In this document: positions 55,388 through 63,740 of the stretch, in pieces
Numbering within the stretch: position 1 is the stretch's first letter
Layout: every line of letters begins with the position of its first letter
Assembly (NCBI RefSeq): GCF_014641455.1
Contig: NZ_BMHT01000003.1
Location: 491,921 to 555,920, forward strand
DNA: 64,000 nt
DNA from: Hymenobacter cavernae
GTDB taxonomy: Bacteria; Bacteroidota; Bacteroidia; Cytophagales; Hymenobacteraceae
Direction: 5' to 3'
The notes under the pieces: model-generated
Told to the model about the DNA's origin: nothing
Seen by the model: the letters and a program-made list of their open reading frames with translations, nothing else
Databases searched by the model: none
Translations under genes and position numbers: made by a program

Positions 55388-56020
55388 ATGGCTAAATTAC
55401 AAGTTGCAATCGACCTCCTGACCACCAAAGACGCCTTGGCCCTTGCCGGGAAAGTAGCGCCCTACGTGGATATCATTGAGCTAGGTACGCCCCTCATCAA
55501 AAGCGAAGGCCTGGCTGTCATCACGGCCATGAAGCAAGCCCACCCCGACAAGCTGGTGTTTGCCGACTTCAAAACCGCTGACACTGGCGAGCTGGAAGCC
55601 GACATGGCCTTCAAAGCCGGCGCCGACCTCGTTACCATCCTAGGTGCCGTAGATAACGCCACCATTATCGGGGCCGTGAAAGCCGCCAAAGCCCACAACA
55701 AAGGCGTGGTAGTAGACACCATCGGCGTAACCGACCGCGTGAAGCGCGCCCAGGAAGTATCGGCCCTAGGTGTTGAGTTCGTAGAGCTGCACGCCGGCCT
55801 CGATGAGCAAGCCCAGACTGGCTACTCCATTCAGGTCCTGATTGATGAAGCCACGCGCGCCGGTGTTCCGGTTTCCATCGCGGGCGGTGTCAACCTGAGC
55901 AACATTGCAGCCGTGAAGCAAGCGGGCGTGGCCGTAGCCGTAGCCGGTGGCGCTATTTACGGCGCCGCTGACCCAGCCGCCGCCGCCAAGGAACTGCGCG
56001 AGGCGTTCGACGCTGCGTAA
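55388..56020 (+). CDS. hxlA: 3-hexulose-6-phosphate synthase
   Basis: 210 aa from the ATG at 55388; the ORF back to 55271 is read-through. The orotidine-decarboxylase-like barrel has VAIDLLTTKDALALAGKVAPYVDIIELGTPLIKSEGL, then FADFKTADTGELEADMAFKAGADLVTILG and the HAGLDEQAQTGYS region. It condenses formaldehyde with ribulose-5-phosphate. Relatives (3-keto-L-gulonate-6-phosphate decarboxylase) have the same fold, but the HxlB partner supports the RuMP function. It is cytoplasmic. Confidence 0.9.
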   Translation: MAKLQVAIDLLTTKDALALAGKVAPYVDIIELGTPLIKSEGLAVITAMKQAHPDKLVFADFKTADTGELEADMAFKAGADLVTILGAVDNATIIGAVKAAKAHNKGVVVDTIGVTDRVKRAQEVSALGVEFVELHAGLDEQAQTGYSIQVLIDEATRAGVPVSIAGGVNLSNIAAVKQAGVAVAVAGGAIYGAADPAAAAKELREAFDAA

Positions 56021-56062
56021 CGCTGACGGGGTCTAGAGGGCACCTAGGTTTTCAAGCCTTAT

Positions 56063-56096
56063 AGCAAAGCTCCGGCCGTTGGCCGGAGCTTTTTTG
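56063..56096 (+). terminator. Terminator after hxlA
   Basis: AAGCTCCGGCC pairs with GGCCGGAGCTT around a 3-nt loop, followed by TTTTTTG. An ACCTAGGT copy (56042) lies just before. Confidence 0.75.
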
Positions 56097-56172
56097 TTGG
56101 CCTTATAGTTCGATGCAACGCCTGAGTGGGTAGCAGGCCTCCTAGCGGAGTTCACTCATTTAGTATCTGCGT

Positions 56173-57045
56173 ATGCGGTATCTCCGGCTCTGGCTTACTG
56201 GCCTGCTTGTATTCTCCCTGTTTATCTCCTCTCCTGCTTGTGCGCAGTCCATCTCAACGGGCAAGATCACAACTCCTGCCGGTGCCCCGGTAGCCTATGC
56301 GTCAGCAGGGGTCAAGGGCAAACCCCTCGGGACAGTAGCAGCTTCGGACGGTACTTTTCCGCTTTCCACTTTTGCGCCCACTGCCCCTACAGATACCGTC
56401 ATTGTATCATGCGTAGGGTACCAGTCGCGTCAGATGTTAATGAGTCAGTTACGGCAACAACCAGCGGTACAGCTTCTTCCAATGGCAACTCAGCTTCAGG
56501 AAGTAGTAGTGCATAGCAAGCACCCCAAGCGCACAATCCTAGGCCATAACAGCTGGAGCCTGTTTACTAGTCTTAACTTCTACACGACCAAAGACACAGT
56601 GCCCCACGACCGCCTCGGCCGGGAAGTGGGCTTGCTCATGAAAGTCAAACAGCCTGTTCGTCTGGAGAGCTTTCATCTGTTTGTGTTCAACAGTGACTTC
56701 TCATCCGTAACGTTTCGCCTCACGATCTACGCCGTGGCAAACGATCAACCGCAAGCTCCTTTATTGCAGAAAGACGTCATTTTTGAGGTAGCTGGGCGGC
56801 AGCATGGGTGGCGGGAGGTTGATTTGCGACCTTACGCTATCGAATTGGCTGGACACCAAGATGTGGTAGCATCTGTGCAATGGCTACAAAGTCAGAGCGA
56901 CCAGCCCACCAGCAAATACTTTGGAATAGCCACTCACCTGTCGCCCTTTCACAGTACTTTCTTGCGAGATAAAAGCCAAGAAAGCTGGCGCCGAATGGGG
57001 GCAAATACCAGCCTCTATTTCACGGCCTTGGCCTACTCAGAGTAG
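56173..57045 (+). CDS. Carboxypeptidase-regulatory-like domain protein
   Basis: 290 aa with a signal peptide (1-24). An N-terminal beta-sandwich (TGKITTPAGAPVAYASAGVKGKPLGTVAASDGTFPL, then FTAP...VIVSCVGYQSRQML) matches the CarboxypepD_reg-like domain. The remainder is beta-rich with QLQEVVVHSKHPK, a linker-like word also seen in SusC-type proteins. It is probably periplasmic or surface located. No catalytic residues were found. Role unknown. Confidence 0.7.
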   Translation: MRYLRLWLTGLLVFSLFISSPACAQSISTGKITTPAGAPVAYASAGVKGKPLGTVAASDGTFPLSTFAPTAPTDTVIVSCVGYQSRQMLMSQLRQQPAVQLLPMATQLQEVVVHSKHPKRTILGHNSWSLFTSLNFYTTKDTVPHDRLGREVGLLMKVKQPVRLESFHLFVFNSDFSSVTFRLTIYAVANDQPQAPLLQKDVIFEVAGRQHGWREVDLRPYAIELAGHQDVVASVQWLQSQSDQPTSKYFGIATHLSPFHSTFLRDKSQESWRRMGANTSLYFTALAYSE

Positions 57046-57213
57046 AGCCTATACGGATTGCAAATCCGGCCGAACGATGGCCGTTGACAGGAGCTTTTTT
57101 GTTGGCTAGCTTTCTAGCTTGCCTTAACTGCTTATTACCCGAAGCTGGTACCATTCAAACGCCGGACGCACATCTAACGTTAGGCATTACAGCCAAACTA
57201 GTATCTTTCTGCT

Positions 57214-57816
57214 ATGCTTCCCTCCTTCTCCGAACACAGTCTGGTATTGCGCGGCCCGTATCTGGAAAAGATGACGGATGACGAGTTCTTCGACTTCTGC
57301 CAGCAACATCCTGAGCTGCGCATCGAGCGCACTGCCCATCATGAAATTCTAATTATGTCGCCTACTGGCAGCCGCTCCGGCAAACGCAATGCTCGTCTTA
57401 CTTTCCAGCTCGGCAAATGGTGCGAGCAACACGAGGAGCTAGGGGAATACTTTGATTCCAGCACCGGCTTTGCCTTACCGGATGGCTCCGTCAAATCACC
57501 CGACGTATCTTGGATAGTAGCCGAAAGATGGAACAGCCTGACCCCAGAGCAGCAAAGTCGCTATGCCCCGCTGTGCCCTGATTTCATTGTAGAGCTAGCT
57601 TCTGACTCCGACGATGTGAAGGAATTACAAAAGAAGATGCTTGATTGGCAGCACAATGGCGCCCGCCTAGCTTGGCTCATCGCCCCGAAAACGGAAACCG
57701 CTTATATCTACCGCGCCGGGCAATCAGAGCCAGAGATAATGCAAGGGTTTGACCAGGAGCTTTCGGGGGAAGATGTGCTGCCGGGGTTTCGGCTGCGGCT
57801 GGCGGAGCTGCGGTAA
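57214..57816 (+). CDS. Uma2 family (DUF820) endonuclease-fold protein
   Basis: 200 aa. The Uma2 fold is PD-(D/E)XK-like. Visible markers: MTDDEFFDFCQQHPELRIERTAHHEILIMSPTG, VKSPDVSWIVAERW, PDFIVELASDSDD and KMLDWQHNGARLAWLIAP. These proteins are abundant in Cytophagales and cyanobacteria, with unproven nuclease activity. A small hypothetical gene follows 34 bp later. Confidence 0.85.
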   Translation: MLPSFSEHSLVLRGPYLEKMTDDEFFDFCQQHPELRIERTAHHEILIMSPTGSRSGKRNARLTFQLGKWCEQHEELGEYFDSSTGFALPDGSVKSPDVSWIVAERWNSLTPEQQSRYAPLCPDFIVELASDSDDVKELQKKMLDWQHNGARLAWLIAPKTETAYIYRAGQSEPEIMQGFDQELSGEDVLPGFRLRLAELR

Positions 57817-57849
57817 CCAAGTTTTCAGGTTTAGGTCTTTAAGTATTAT

Positions 57850-58131
57850 ATGGGCTTCACAATAGATAACAGACGCTTCGGACTGGTACTAGCCAGTGAC
57901 GTTAACCCACGGGATGGGCTTGGCTGGCAGCTATGGGAATACACTAACCGTAAATCAGTTTTGCTCCTTGAGATATTCAGGCATGATGACCTCAAGAAAA
58001 TAAGCTTTGAAACGTTTGAGCCAATGGACATTCCATATGAAGCACTAGAGATTGTTCTAAACGATTTCAATACGACTGGAGGAAGAAACTTTATTGTTGA
58101 TCCTGAAGAAGACTCTGAAGAAACAACCTGA
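57850..58131 (+). CDS. Hypothetical protein, acidic tail
   Basis: 93 aa from the ATG at 57850, in an AT-richer stretch. It contains LVLASDVNPRDGLGWQLWEYTNRKSVLLLEIFRHDDLKKISFETFEPMDIPYEALEIVLNDF and ends in EEDSEETT. No membrane or signal. A small acidic protein after a nuclease-fold gene could be an inhibitor or immunity partner, but nothing in the sequence proves that. Confidence 0.55.
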   Translation: MGFTIDNRRFGLVLASDVNPRDGLGWQLWEYTNRKSVLLLEIFRHDDLKKISFETFEPMDIPYEALEIVLNDFNTTGGRNFIVDPEEDSEETT

Positions 58132-58145
58132 TAAGATTATGTACC

Positions 58146-58182
58146 CTAAATGCCCCGCGCCTACCCAGCCGGGGCTTTTTCG
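58146..58182 (+). terminator. Terminator after the hypothetical gene
   Basis: TGCCCCG pairs with CGGGGC around a loop, then TTTTTCG. Short stem, moderate support. Confidence 0.5.
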
Positions 58183-58221
58183 TACCTTGAACCCTGTTTA
58201 CGTTTGTACAGCACCCGAACG

Positions 58222-58346
58222 GTGTAGAGGCGCATACTTGCGTCTCGTCGTTGCTGATGTTGTTTGTTCTGCACGGCGCGACCTAGGTCGTTAGCTACGC
58301 TGATCTTCGATTCAACGACGAGACGCGAAGTGTCGCGTCTCTACAT
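58222..58346. repeat. Long inverted repeat upstream of icmF
   Basis: GTGTAGAGGCGCATACTTGCGTCTCGTCGTTG (58222-58253) and CAACGACGAGACGCGAAGTGTCGCGTCTCTACAT (58313-58346) pair with few mismatches. An ACCTAGGT lies at 58281 in the middle. A tRNA-like or regulatory RNA was not supported. Confidence 0.6.
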
Positions 58347-58375
58347 CGTTCTAATACCACCCAAAATCACCCACT

Positions 58376-61300
58376 ATGCAACCCACCCAAGTTGCCCCTT
58401 ACAAACCCCAAAATCACATCCGCATCGTGACGGCGGCGGCCTTGTTCGACGGCCACGACGCGGCGATTAACGTGATGCGCCGCATCATCCAGAGCAGCGG
58501 CGCCGAAGTAATTCACCTAGGTCACAACCGCGCCGTGCAGGAAATCGTCGATTGTGCGGTGCAGGAAGACGCCCAGGCTATTGCTATTACCAGTTACCAG
58601 GGCGGCCACAACGAGTACTTCAAGTACATGCACGACCTGCTGAAGGAGCGTGGCGCTGGCCACGTGAAGATCTTCGGCGGCGGGGGCGGCGTGATTCTGC
58701 CCACCGAGATTGAGGAGCTGCACGCCTACGGCATCGAGCGCCTCTACTCCCCCGACGACGGCCGCGCCCTCGGTTTGCAAGGCATGATCAACGACTTGCT
58801 CCAGCGTTGCGACTTTCCCACTGGCCAGAACCTAAACGGCGAAGTAACCCACGTAAAAGAGAAAGACGCCCGTAGCATCGGTCGCCTCATTTCGGCCGCC
58901 GAGAACTTCCCCGACGAATTTGAGCGGGTGAAAGGCCAGTTGATTGCCGATTTCCAGCAGTCGGAAAGCGCTTCTGACCAGCGTATTGATTCCGACGACC
59001 AGAAGAAAGCGCCCATCCTAGGTATTACGGGCACGGGTGGCGCGGGCAAGTCGTCGCTGGTGGATGAGCTGGTGCGGCGCTTCCTAATGGACTTCCCCGA
59101 CAAGACCATTGCCATCATCTCCGTCGACCCGAGCAAGCGCAAGACGGGTGGCGCCCTGCTCGGCGACCGGATTCGGATGAACGCCATCAACTCGCCGCGG
59201 GTGTATATGCGCAGCCTCGCCACGCGCCAGAGCAACCTAGCCCTGAGCCGCTACGTGCAAGACGCCGTGGACGTGGTACGCGCCGCCGAGTTCGACCTCA
59301 TCATCCTGGAAACCAGTGGCATCGGCCAGTCCGACACCGAAATCATCGAGCACTCCGATGCTAGCCTCTACGTGATGACGCCCGAGTACGGCGCGGCCAC
59401 GCAGTTGGAGAAAATCGACATGCTCGACTTCGCCGACGTTATTGCCCTAAACAAATTCGACAAGCGCGGTGCCCTCGACGCCCTGCGCGACGTACGCAAA
59501 CAGTACCAGCGTAACCATCAGCTCTGGGACCAGCCCCTGGACGAGATGCCGGTGTTCGGCACCATCGCCTCGCAGTTCAACGACCCCGGCATGAACCGGC
59601 TCTACCGTGCTATCCTGAGCATGCTAGAGCAAAAAACTGGGCTAGCTTTCGCCTCCCACCTCGAAACCAGCAAAGAGGACTCGGAGAAGATCTACATCAT
59701 TCCGCCGCACCGCACGCGGTATTTATCTGAAATCGCCGAAACCAACCGTAGTTATGATCTTTGGGTTCAGAAACAATCCGAGGTTGCCCAGCATCTTTTC
59801 GGGCTCTCCCAATCAATTGACGCCGTCCGAAGCCTCCAAGCCGGAGGACATGGCGGCGGGAACAGCAGCGACGGACCCCAGGCCGGAGAACTCGTCGCCG
59901 GTCTGGAGAAAACCTTCGCGGAAATCAAGCTCCGGCTGGACGGCCAAAACTGGAAACTCCTGGAAACCTGGCCGCAGAAAGTAAAAGCCTACCGCGACCC
60001 GGAGTTCATCTTTAAGGTGCGCGACAAGGAAATTCGCATCCAGACGCACTCCGAAAGCCTGTCGCACCTGCAAATCCCGAAGGTGAGCCTGCCCCGCTAC
60101 ACGGCCTGGGGCGACTTGCTGAAGTGGCAGTTGCAGGAAAACGTACCCGGCGAGTTTCCCTACACGGCCGGCGTGTTCCCCTTCAAGCGCGAGGGCGAAG
60201 ACCCCACCCGCATGTTTGCCGGCGAAGGTGGCCCCGAGCGCACCAACCGCCGCTTCCACTACGTGTCGGCCGGCTTGCCCGCCAAGCGCCTAAGCACGGC
60301 CTTCGACTCGGTGACGCTCTACGGCGAAGACCCCGACGTGCGCCCCGACATTTACGGCAAAATCGGCAACTCCGGCGTGAGCATCGCCTGCCTCGACGAC
60401 GCCAAGAAGCTCTACTCCGGCTTCAACCTAGCCGCCCCCGCCACATCGGTTTCCCTGACGATCAATGGGCCAGCCGCCATGCTCGCGGCGTTTTTTATGA
60501 ATGCCGCCATCGACCAGCAGTGCGAGCTGTATATCAAGGAGCACGGGCTGGAAGACGAAGTCAACCAGAAGATTGACGCCCTGTATCAGCAGTACGGCCA
60601 GCCTCGCCCTCGCTACCAGGGCGAGCTGCCCCAGGGCAACGACGGCCTAGGCCTAATGCTACTTGGCGTGACCGGCGACCAAGTGCTGCCCCCGGACGTG
60701 TACCAGCAGATCAAAGCGCGCACGCTCAGCCAGGTGCGCGGCACCGTGCAAGCCGACATCCTGAAGGAAGACCAGGCCCAGAACACCTGCATCTTTAGCA
60801 CCGAGTTTGCCCTGCGCCTCATGGGCGACGTGCAGGAGTACTTCATCCAGGAGAAGGTGCGCAACTTTTACTCGGTGAGTATCAGCGGCTACCACATTGC
60901 CGAGGCGGGCGCCAACCCCATCACGCAGCTCGCCCTCACGCTCTCCAACGGCTTCACCTTCGTAGAATATTACGTGAGCCGCGGCATGGACGTGAATGAC
61001 TTCGCGCCCAACCTGTCGTTCTTCTTCTCCAACGGCATCGACCCCGAGTACGCGGTCATTGGCCGCGTGGCGCGCCGCATTTGGGCCAAGGCCATGAAGC
61101 TGAAGTACGGCGCCAACGCCCGCTCGCAGATGTTGAAGTACCACATCCAGACCAGCGGCCGCAGCCTACACGCCCAGGAAATCGACTTCAACGATATCCG
61201 TACCACGTTGCAGGCCCTCTACGCCATCTACGACAACTGCAACTCTCTGCATACCAACGCCTACGATGAGGCCATCACCACGCCCACTGAAGAATCGGTG

Positions 61301-61837
61301 CGCCGGGCTATGGCTATTCAGCTCATCATCAACCGCGAGCTAGGTCTGGCCAAAAACGAAAACCCGCTCCAAGGCTCCTTCATCATCGAGGAGCTGACCG
61401 ACCTGGTGGAAGAAGCGGTATTGCTGGAATTTGACCGCATCACCGACCGCGGCGGCGTGCTAGGCGCCATGGAAACCATGTACCAGCGGGGCAAGATTCA
61501 GGAGGAAAGCCTGTACTACGAGACGCTGAAGCACACCGGCGAGTACCCCATCATCGGCGTGAATACCTTCCTCTCCTCCAAAGGCTCGCCGACCATCATC
61601 CCCGCCGAGGTTATTCGCGCCACAGAAACCGAAAAGCAGTACCAGATCGACATGCTCGGTCTGCTCCACGCCCGCAACGCCACCGAAGCCCCACAGCGCC
61701 TGAAGCAGCTGCAACAAGTAGCCGTGCAAAACGGCAACCTGTTCGCCGAGCTGATGGACACCGTGAAGTTCTGCTCGCTCGGGCAGATTACGAATGCGCT
61801 GTTTGAGGTGGGTGGGCAGTATCGGCGGAATATGTAA
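58376..61837 (+). CDS. icmF: Fused isobutyryl-CoA mutase (B12 domain, G-protein chaperone, mutase)
   Basis: 1153 aa. IcmF interconverts isobutyryl- and n-butyryl-CoA by an adenosylcobalamin radical mechanism. N-terminal B12 domain ([31 protein letters not shown], with [11 protein letters not shown] following), then a MeaB-like GTPase with Walker [10 protein letters not shown] near residue 220-230, and a C-terminal mutase domain ([19 protein letters not shown], then [42 protein letters not shown]). It works in branched-chain acyl or butyrate metabolism, perhaps together with the dehydrogenase at 15.5 kb. No B12 riboswitch was seen upstream. Confidence 0.93.
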   Translation: MQPTQVAPYKPQNHIRIVTAAALFDGHDAAINVMRRIIQSSGAEVIHLGHNRAVQEIVDCAVQEDAQAIAITSYQGGHNEYFKYMHDLLKERGAGHVKIFGGGGGVILPTEIEELHAYGIERLYSPDDGRALGLQGMINDLLQRCDFPTGQNLNGEVTHVKEKDARSIGRLISAAENFPDEFERVKGQLIADFQQSESASDQRIDSDDQKKAPILGITGTGGAGKSSLVDELVRRFLMDFPDKTIAIISVDPSKRKTGGALLGDRIRMNAINSPRVYMRSLATRQSNLALSRYVQDAVDVVRAAEFDLIILETSGIGQSDTEIIEHSDASLYVMTPEYGAATQLEKIDMLDFADVIALNKFDKRGALDALRDVRKQYQRNHQLWDQPLDEMPVFGTIASQFNDPGMNRLYRAILSMLEQKTGLAFASHLETSKEDSEKIYIIPPHRTRYLSEIAETNRSYDLWVQKQSEVAQHLFGLSQSIDAVRSLQAGGHGGGNSSDGPQAGELVAGLEKTFAEIKLRLDGQNWKLLETWPQKVKAYRDPEFIFKVRDKEIRIQTHSESLSHLQIPKVSLPRYTAWGDLLKWQLQENVPGEFPYTAGVFPFKREGEDPTRMFAGEGGPERTNRRFHYVSAGLPAKRLSTAFDSVTLYGEDPDVRPDIYGKIGNSGVSIACLDDAKKLYSGFNLAAPATSVSLTINGPAAMLAAFFMNAAIDQQCELYIKEHGLEDEVNQKIDALYQQYGQPRPRYQGELPQGNDGLGLMLLGVTGDQVLPPDVYQQIKARTLSQVRGTVQADILKEDQAQNTCIFSTEFALRLMGDVQEYFIQEKVRNFYSVSISGYHIAEAGANPITQLALTLSNGFTFVEYYVSRGMDVNDFAPNLSFFFSNGIDPEYAVIGRVARRIWAKAMKLKYGANARSQMLKYHIQTSGRSLHAQEIDFNDIRTTLQALYAIYDNCNSLHTNAYDEAITTPTEESVRRAMAIQLIINRELGLAKNENPLQGSFIIEELTDLVEEAVLLEFDRITDRGGVLGAMETMYQRGKIQEESLYYETLKHTGEYPIIGVNTFLSSKGSPTIIPAEVIRATETEKQYQIDMLGLLHARNATEAPQRLKQLQQVAVQNGNLFAELMDTVKFCSLGQITNALFEVGGQYRRNM

Positions 61838-61857
61838 ACCACGACTGCTTGGGCTGA

Positions 61858-61900
61858 ATAAAACGGGTGCTATCTTTCACAAGGTAGCACCCGTTTTATT
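61858..61900. terminator. Bidirectional terminator between icmF and the HEPN gene
   Basis: AAAACGGGTGCTA pairs with a GGTAGCACCCGTTTT arm around a short loop, with A/T tracts on both sides. On the minus strand the HEPN gene stop codon (61896-61898) lies inside the right arm's T-tract. Confidence 0.65.
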
Positions 61901-62654
61901 TACATGTAAACTTAAAAACCACGTTATACAATATATCCTTGATAAACTCAACAGCCTTGTTTTTAGATATCTTAATACCAGATGGATGTGCACAGGAGTT
62001 GCGTGTACCTAGTTTCTCTTCTAGTATCTTTCTAACATCATTTGAAATAATTTTTGCTTCTCTACAAAGCTCGATAAAAACCCCTTCTGGTATATCAGAG
62101 AAATCATCCTTATTTTGAATCTTACTAACTTTTATTCTTTTATTGTTTTGCAATACCAACTTAGCATTGAAATCATCAAGCTTGCATCCTATGATATAGT
62201 TATAAAGATGATCTATACCGAGAATCCAAACCATAATCACTGATGCCCTATACGAACCAACTTCAACAGCTTTAATGGTTTCCTCTAAAAAATCTTTGCT
62301 GTTAGCGTCGGCAACCTCATCTTTTAGTCTGTTCAAATCTTCCTCTACTTCAATTATTGGCTTATCAATTTTGAGTAATTTAAATAATTCATCAAGCTTA
62401 TACTGACTAATACTGTAACCGCCCTCTACTTTTATAAAGTTAGGATTGCGCCCCTTGGAGTTGTTAATCAGATATTCTCTTACTTTGGTGTATACAGGAA
62501 TGTTGGCATCTTTGAAGCATGATTCTATAGAATCTTTATTGAAAAATTGTTTTTTACAAACAGCAATGTTATAAAAAGCAAAATGTAGGCACTTCTCAGA
62601 TTGCTTCAATTCATAGAAGTCAGGAATTATCCTTACGAAATTAGCGACATCCAT
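61896..62654 (-). CDS. HEPN-like (RX4H) protein of a two-gene AT-rich module
   Basis: 252 aa. The N-terminal half looks like a winged-helix (FAFYNIAVCKKQFFNKDSIESCFKDANIPVYTKVREYL). The C-terminal half has ETIKAVEVGSYRASVIMVWILGIDHLYNYIIG and KLGTRNSCAHPSG, where RNSCAH fits the RX4H motif of HEPN nucleases. HEPN proteins are common RNases in toxin and phage-defence systems. The family is not one I can name. It starts 3 bp after the stop of the next gene, so both are in one operon. Strongly AT-rich. Confidence 0.7.
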   Translation of the reverse strand: MDVANFVRIIPDFYELKQSEKCLHFAFYNIAVCKKQFFNKDSIESCFKDANIPVYTKVREYLINNSKGRNPNFIKVEGGYSISQYKLDELFKLLKIDKPIIEVEEDLNRLKDEVADANSKDFLEETIKAVEVGSYRASVIMVWILGIDHLYNYIIGCKLDDFNAKLVLQNNKRIKVSKIQNKDDFSDIPEGVFIELCREAKIISNDVRKILEEKLGTRNSCAHPSGIKISKNKAVEFIKDILYNVVFKFTCK

Positions 62655-62657
62655 TGC

Positions 62658-63287
62658 CTATTCTTTGCTTTTGGCTGTTTTTTTCCGAGCTAAACTCCTG
62701 GGTTTTCCCTGCGAGTTTCCATTTATAATTTGTTCCGCATAACTTTTACCATCGACAGTTATCAAATAAGTCTCTCCACTAATATTTTTAAGCCATTTTC
62801 TCATAACACATTTCTTGAAATTCTGCGAAAGGTTTTTTATTCTTTGCTTATCTCTCCTACCACTTTCATCATATTTATCTGAAATATCTGATTTAACAAA
62901 CTGATCTTTAGCAAAATTAGAAGCGTAAAACGCATATAAGAGCACCCAATCAGTTTCCACTTTAGGTAAGTCCCTCATGACAATATCCTTTAAAGTAGGA
63001 TACTCGTTACTCGTTTCTTCAAACTGCACCTCATCATCTTTAACAGGATTATCCGAATCTCTACTGCTATTCACAGGAACCAATTTTTGTTCAGGAGTAA
63101 CATTATGATTATTAGAGGCAGCTCTTTGGTCATCTACATAAGTCCCATTCATTTGTAGATGTTTAGCCAAATCGAATACATCTACTAAATATCTTAGCAC
63201 TCTTAACTTAGCATTATCATCGAGTTCTTCTAAGAGTGCTCCGCATTTGTTAAGCGCCGCCATTTCGGCTTCTCTGGGTGAGTACAT
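62658..63287 (-). CDS. Winged-helix-like protein, partner of the HEPN gene
   Basis: 209 aa, first gene of the operon. It has an N-terminal motif ALLEELDDNAKLRVLRYLVDVFDLAKHL, seen in several uncharacterised proteins of defence islands. An acidic, Asn/Ser/Asp-rich linker (about 50-100) follows. The C-terminal 100 residues (DWVLLYAFYASNFAKDQFVKSDISDKYDESG..., then NFKKCVMRKWLKNISGETYLITVDGKSYAEQIING) look like a winged helix. The protein ends Arg/Lys-rich. I infer a DNA- or RNA-binding regulator or sensor of the HEPN partner. Confidence 0.65.
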   Translation of the reverse strand: MYSPREAEMAALNKCGALLEELDDNAKLRVLRYLVDVFDLAKHLQMNGTYVDDQRAASNNHNVTPEQKLVPVNSSRDSDNPVKDDEVQFEETSNEYPTLKDIVMRDLPKVETDWVLLYAFYASNFAKDQFVKSDISDKYDESGRRDKQRIKNLSQNFKKCVMRKWLKNISGETYLITVDGKSYAEQIINGNSQGKPRSLARKKTAKSKE

Positions 63288-63598
63288 GAGTTAGGAATGT
63301 TAAGTCAGGAGGCCATATTACAATTATTTTCTTTTTAAGCCCAATATTAAAATATACAAAGGATCTACCCTTACTTGGAGCGAGTTTGGTACAACGCAAC
63401 TTGCCCCAAAACTGGCGCGAGTTTATGACTCGTTCCTAGCTTTGGGTGGAGGTTGTACCTCCACTGCCGCGTCAGCGGCAAGCCCGTATTGCGCGGTTTG
63501 GAGCAATCCGAGCAGCGTTTTCTTTTCTTAAGTTATTCTCCCCGCCAACAGCCCTGTTATTTCTAACTTAAGTTGGGGCAAGTGCCGCACGACAATGC
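63288..63598. other. Intergenic region with inverted-repeat-bounded element
   Basis: 311 bp. Short inverted ends AACTTGCCCCAA (63398-63409) and TTGGGGCAAGT (63573-63583) frame a 187-bp element with two internal palindromes (GGTGGAGGTTGTACCTCCAC, and GCCGCGTCAGCGGC). No ORF is supported. The GCCGCGTCAGCGGCA word has a near copy at 63686-63701. Confidence 0.5.
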
Positions 63599-63664
63599 TC
63601 AGACCATTTCATCCGACACGGAATCGTAGCCGTGAATGATGTGGTTGCGAGTAGCTACAATGAA
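63599..63664 (-). pseudogene. HepT (DUF86) toxin remnant
   Basis: On the minus strand the frame reads FIVATRNHIIHGYDSVSDEMV followed by TGA. RNHIIHGY is the RX4HXY motif of HepT-type HEPN RNases (MNT/HepT toxin-antitoxin systems). Only about 21 codons are left; the next codon TGA is one change from the Trp that usually follows. No antitoxin gene remains. It lies directly before a permease gene. Short, so the assignment is tentative but the motif is specific. Confidence 0.5.
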
Positions 63665-63740
63665 ATTCGTTTTAGAAGCCTTGCCGCGCCAGCGGCAAAC
63701 TGATAGCAACCCCTTAGCGACAAAACGAGTTACCTGGAGC

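Noticed and set aside
57084..57281. 65-codon ORF before the Uma2 gene
   Set aside because: It overlaps the Uma2 start and looks like translation of AT-rich intergenic DNA.
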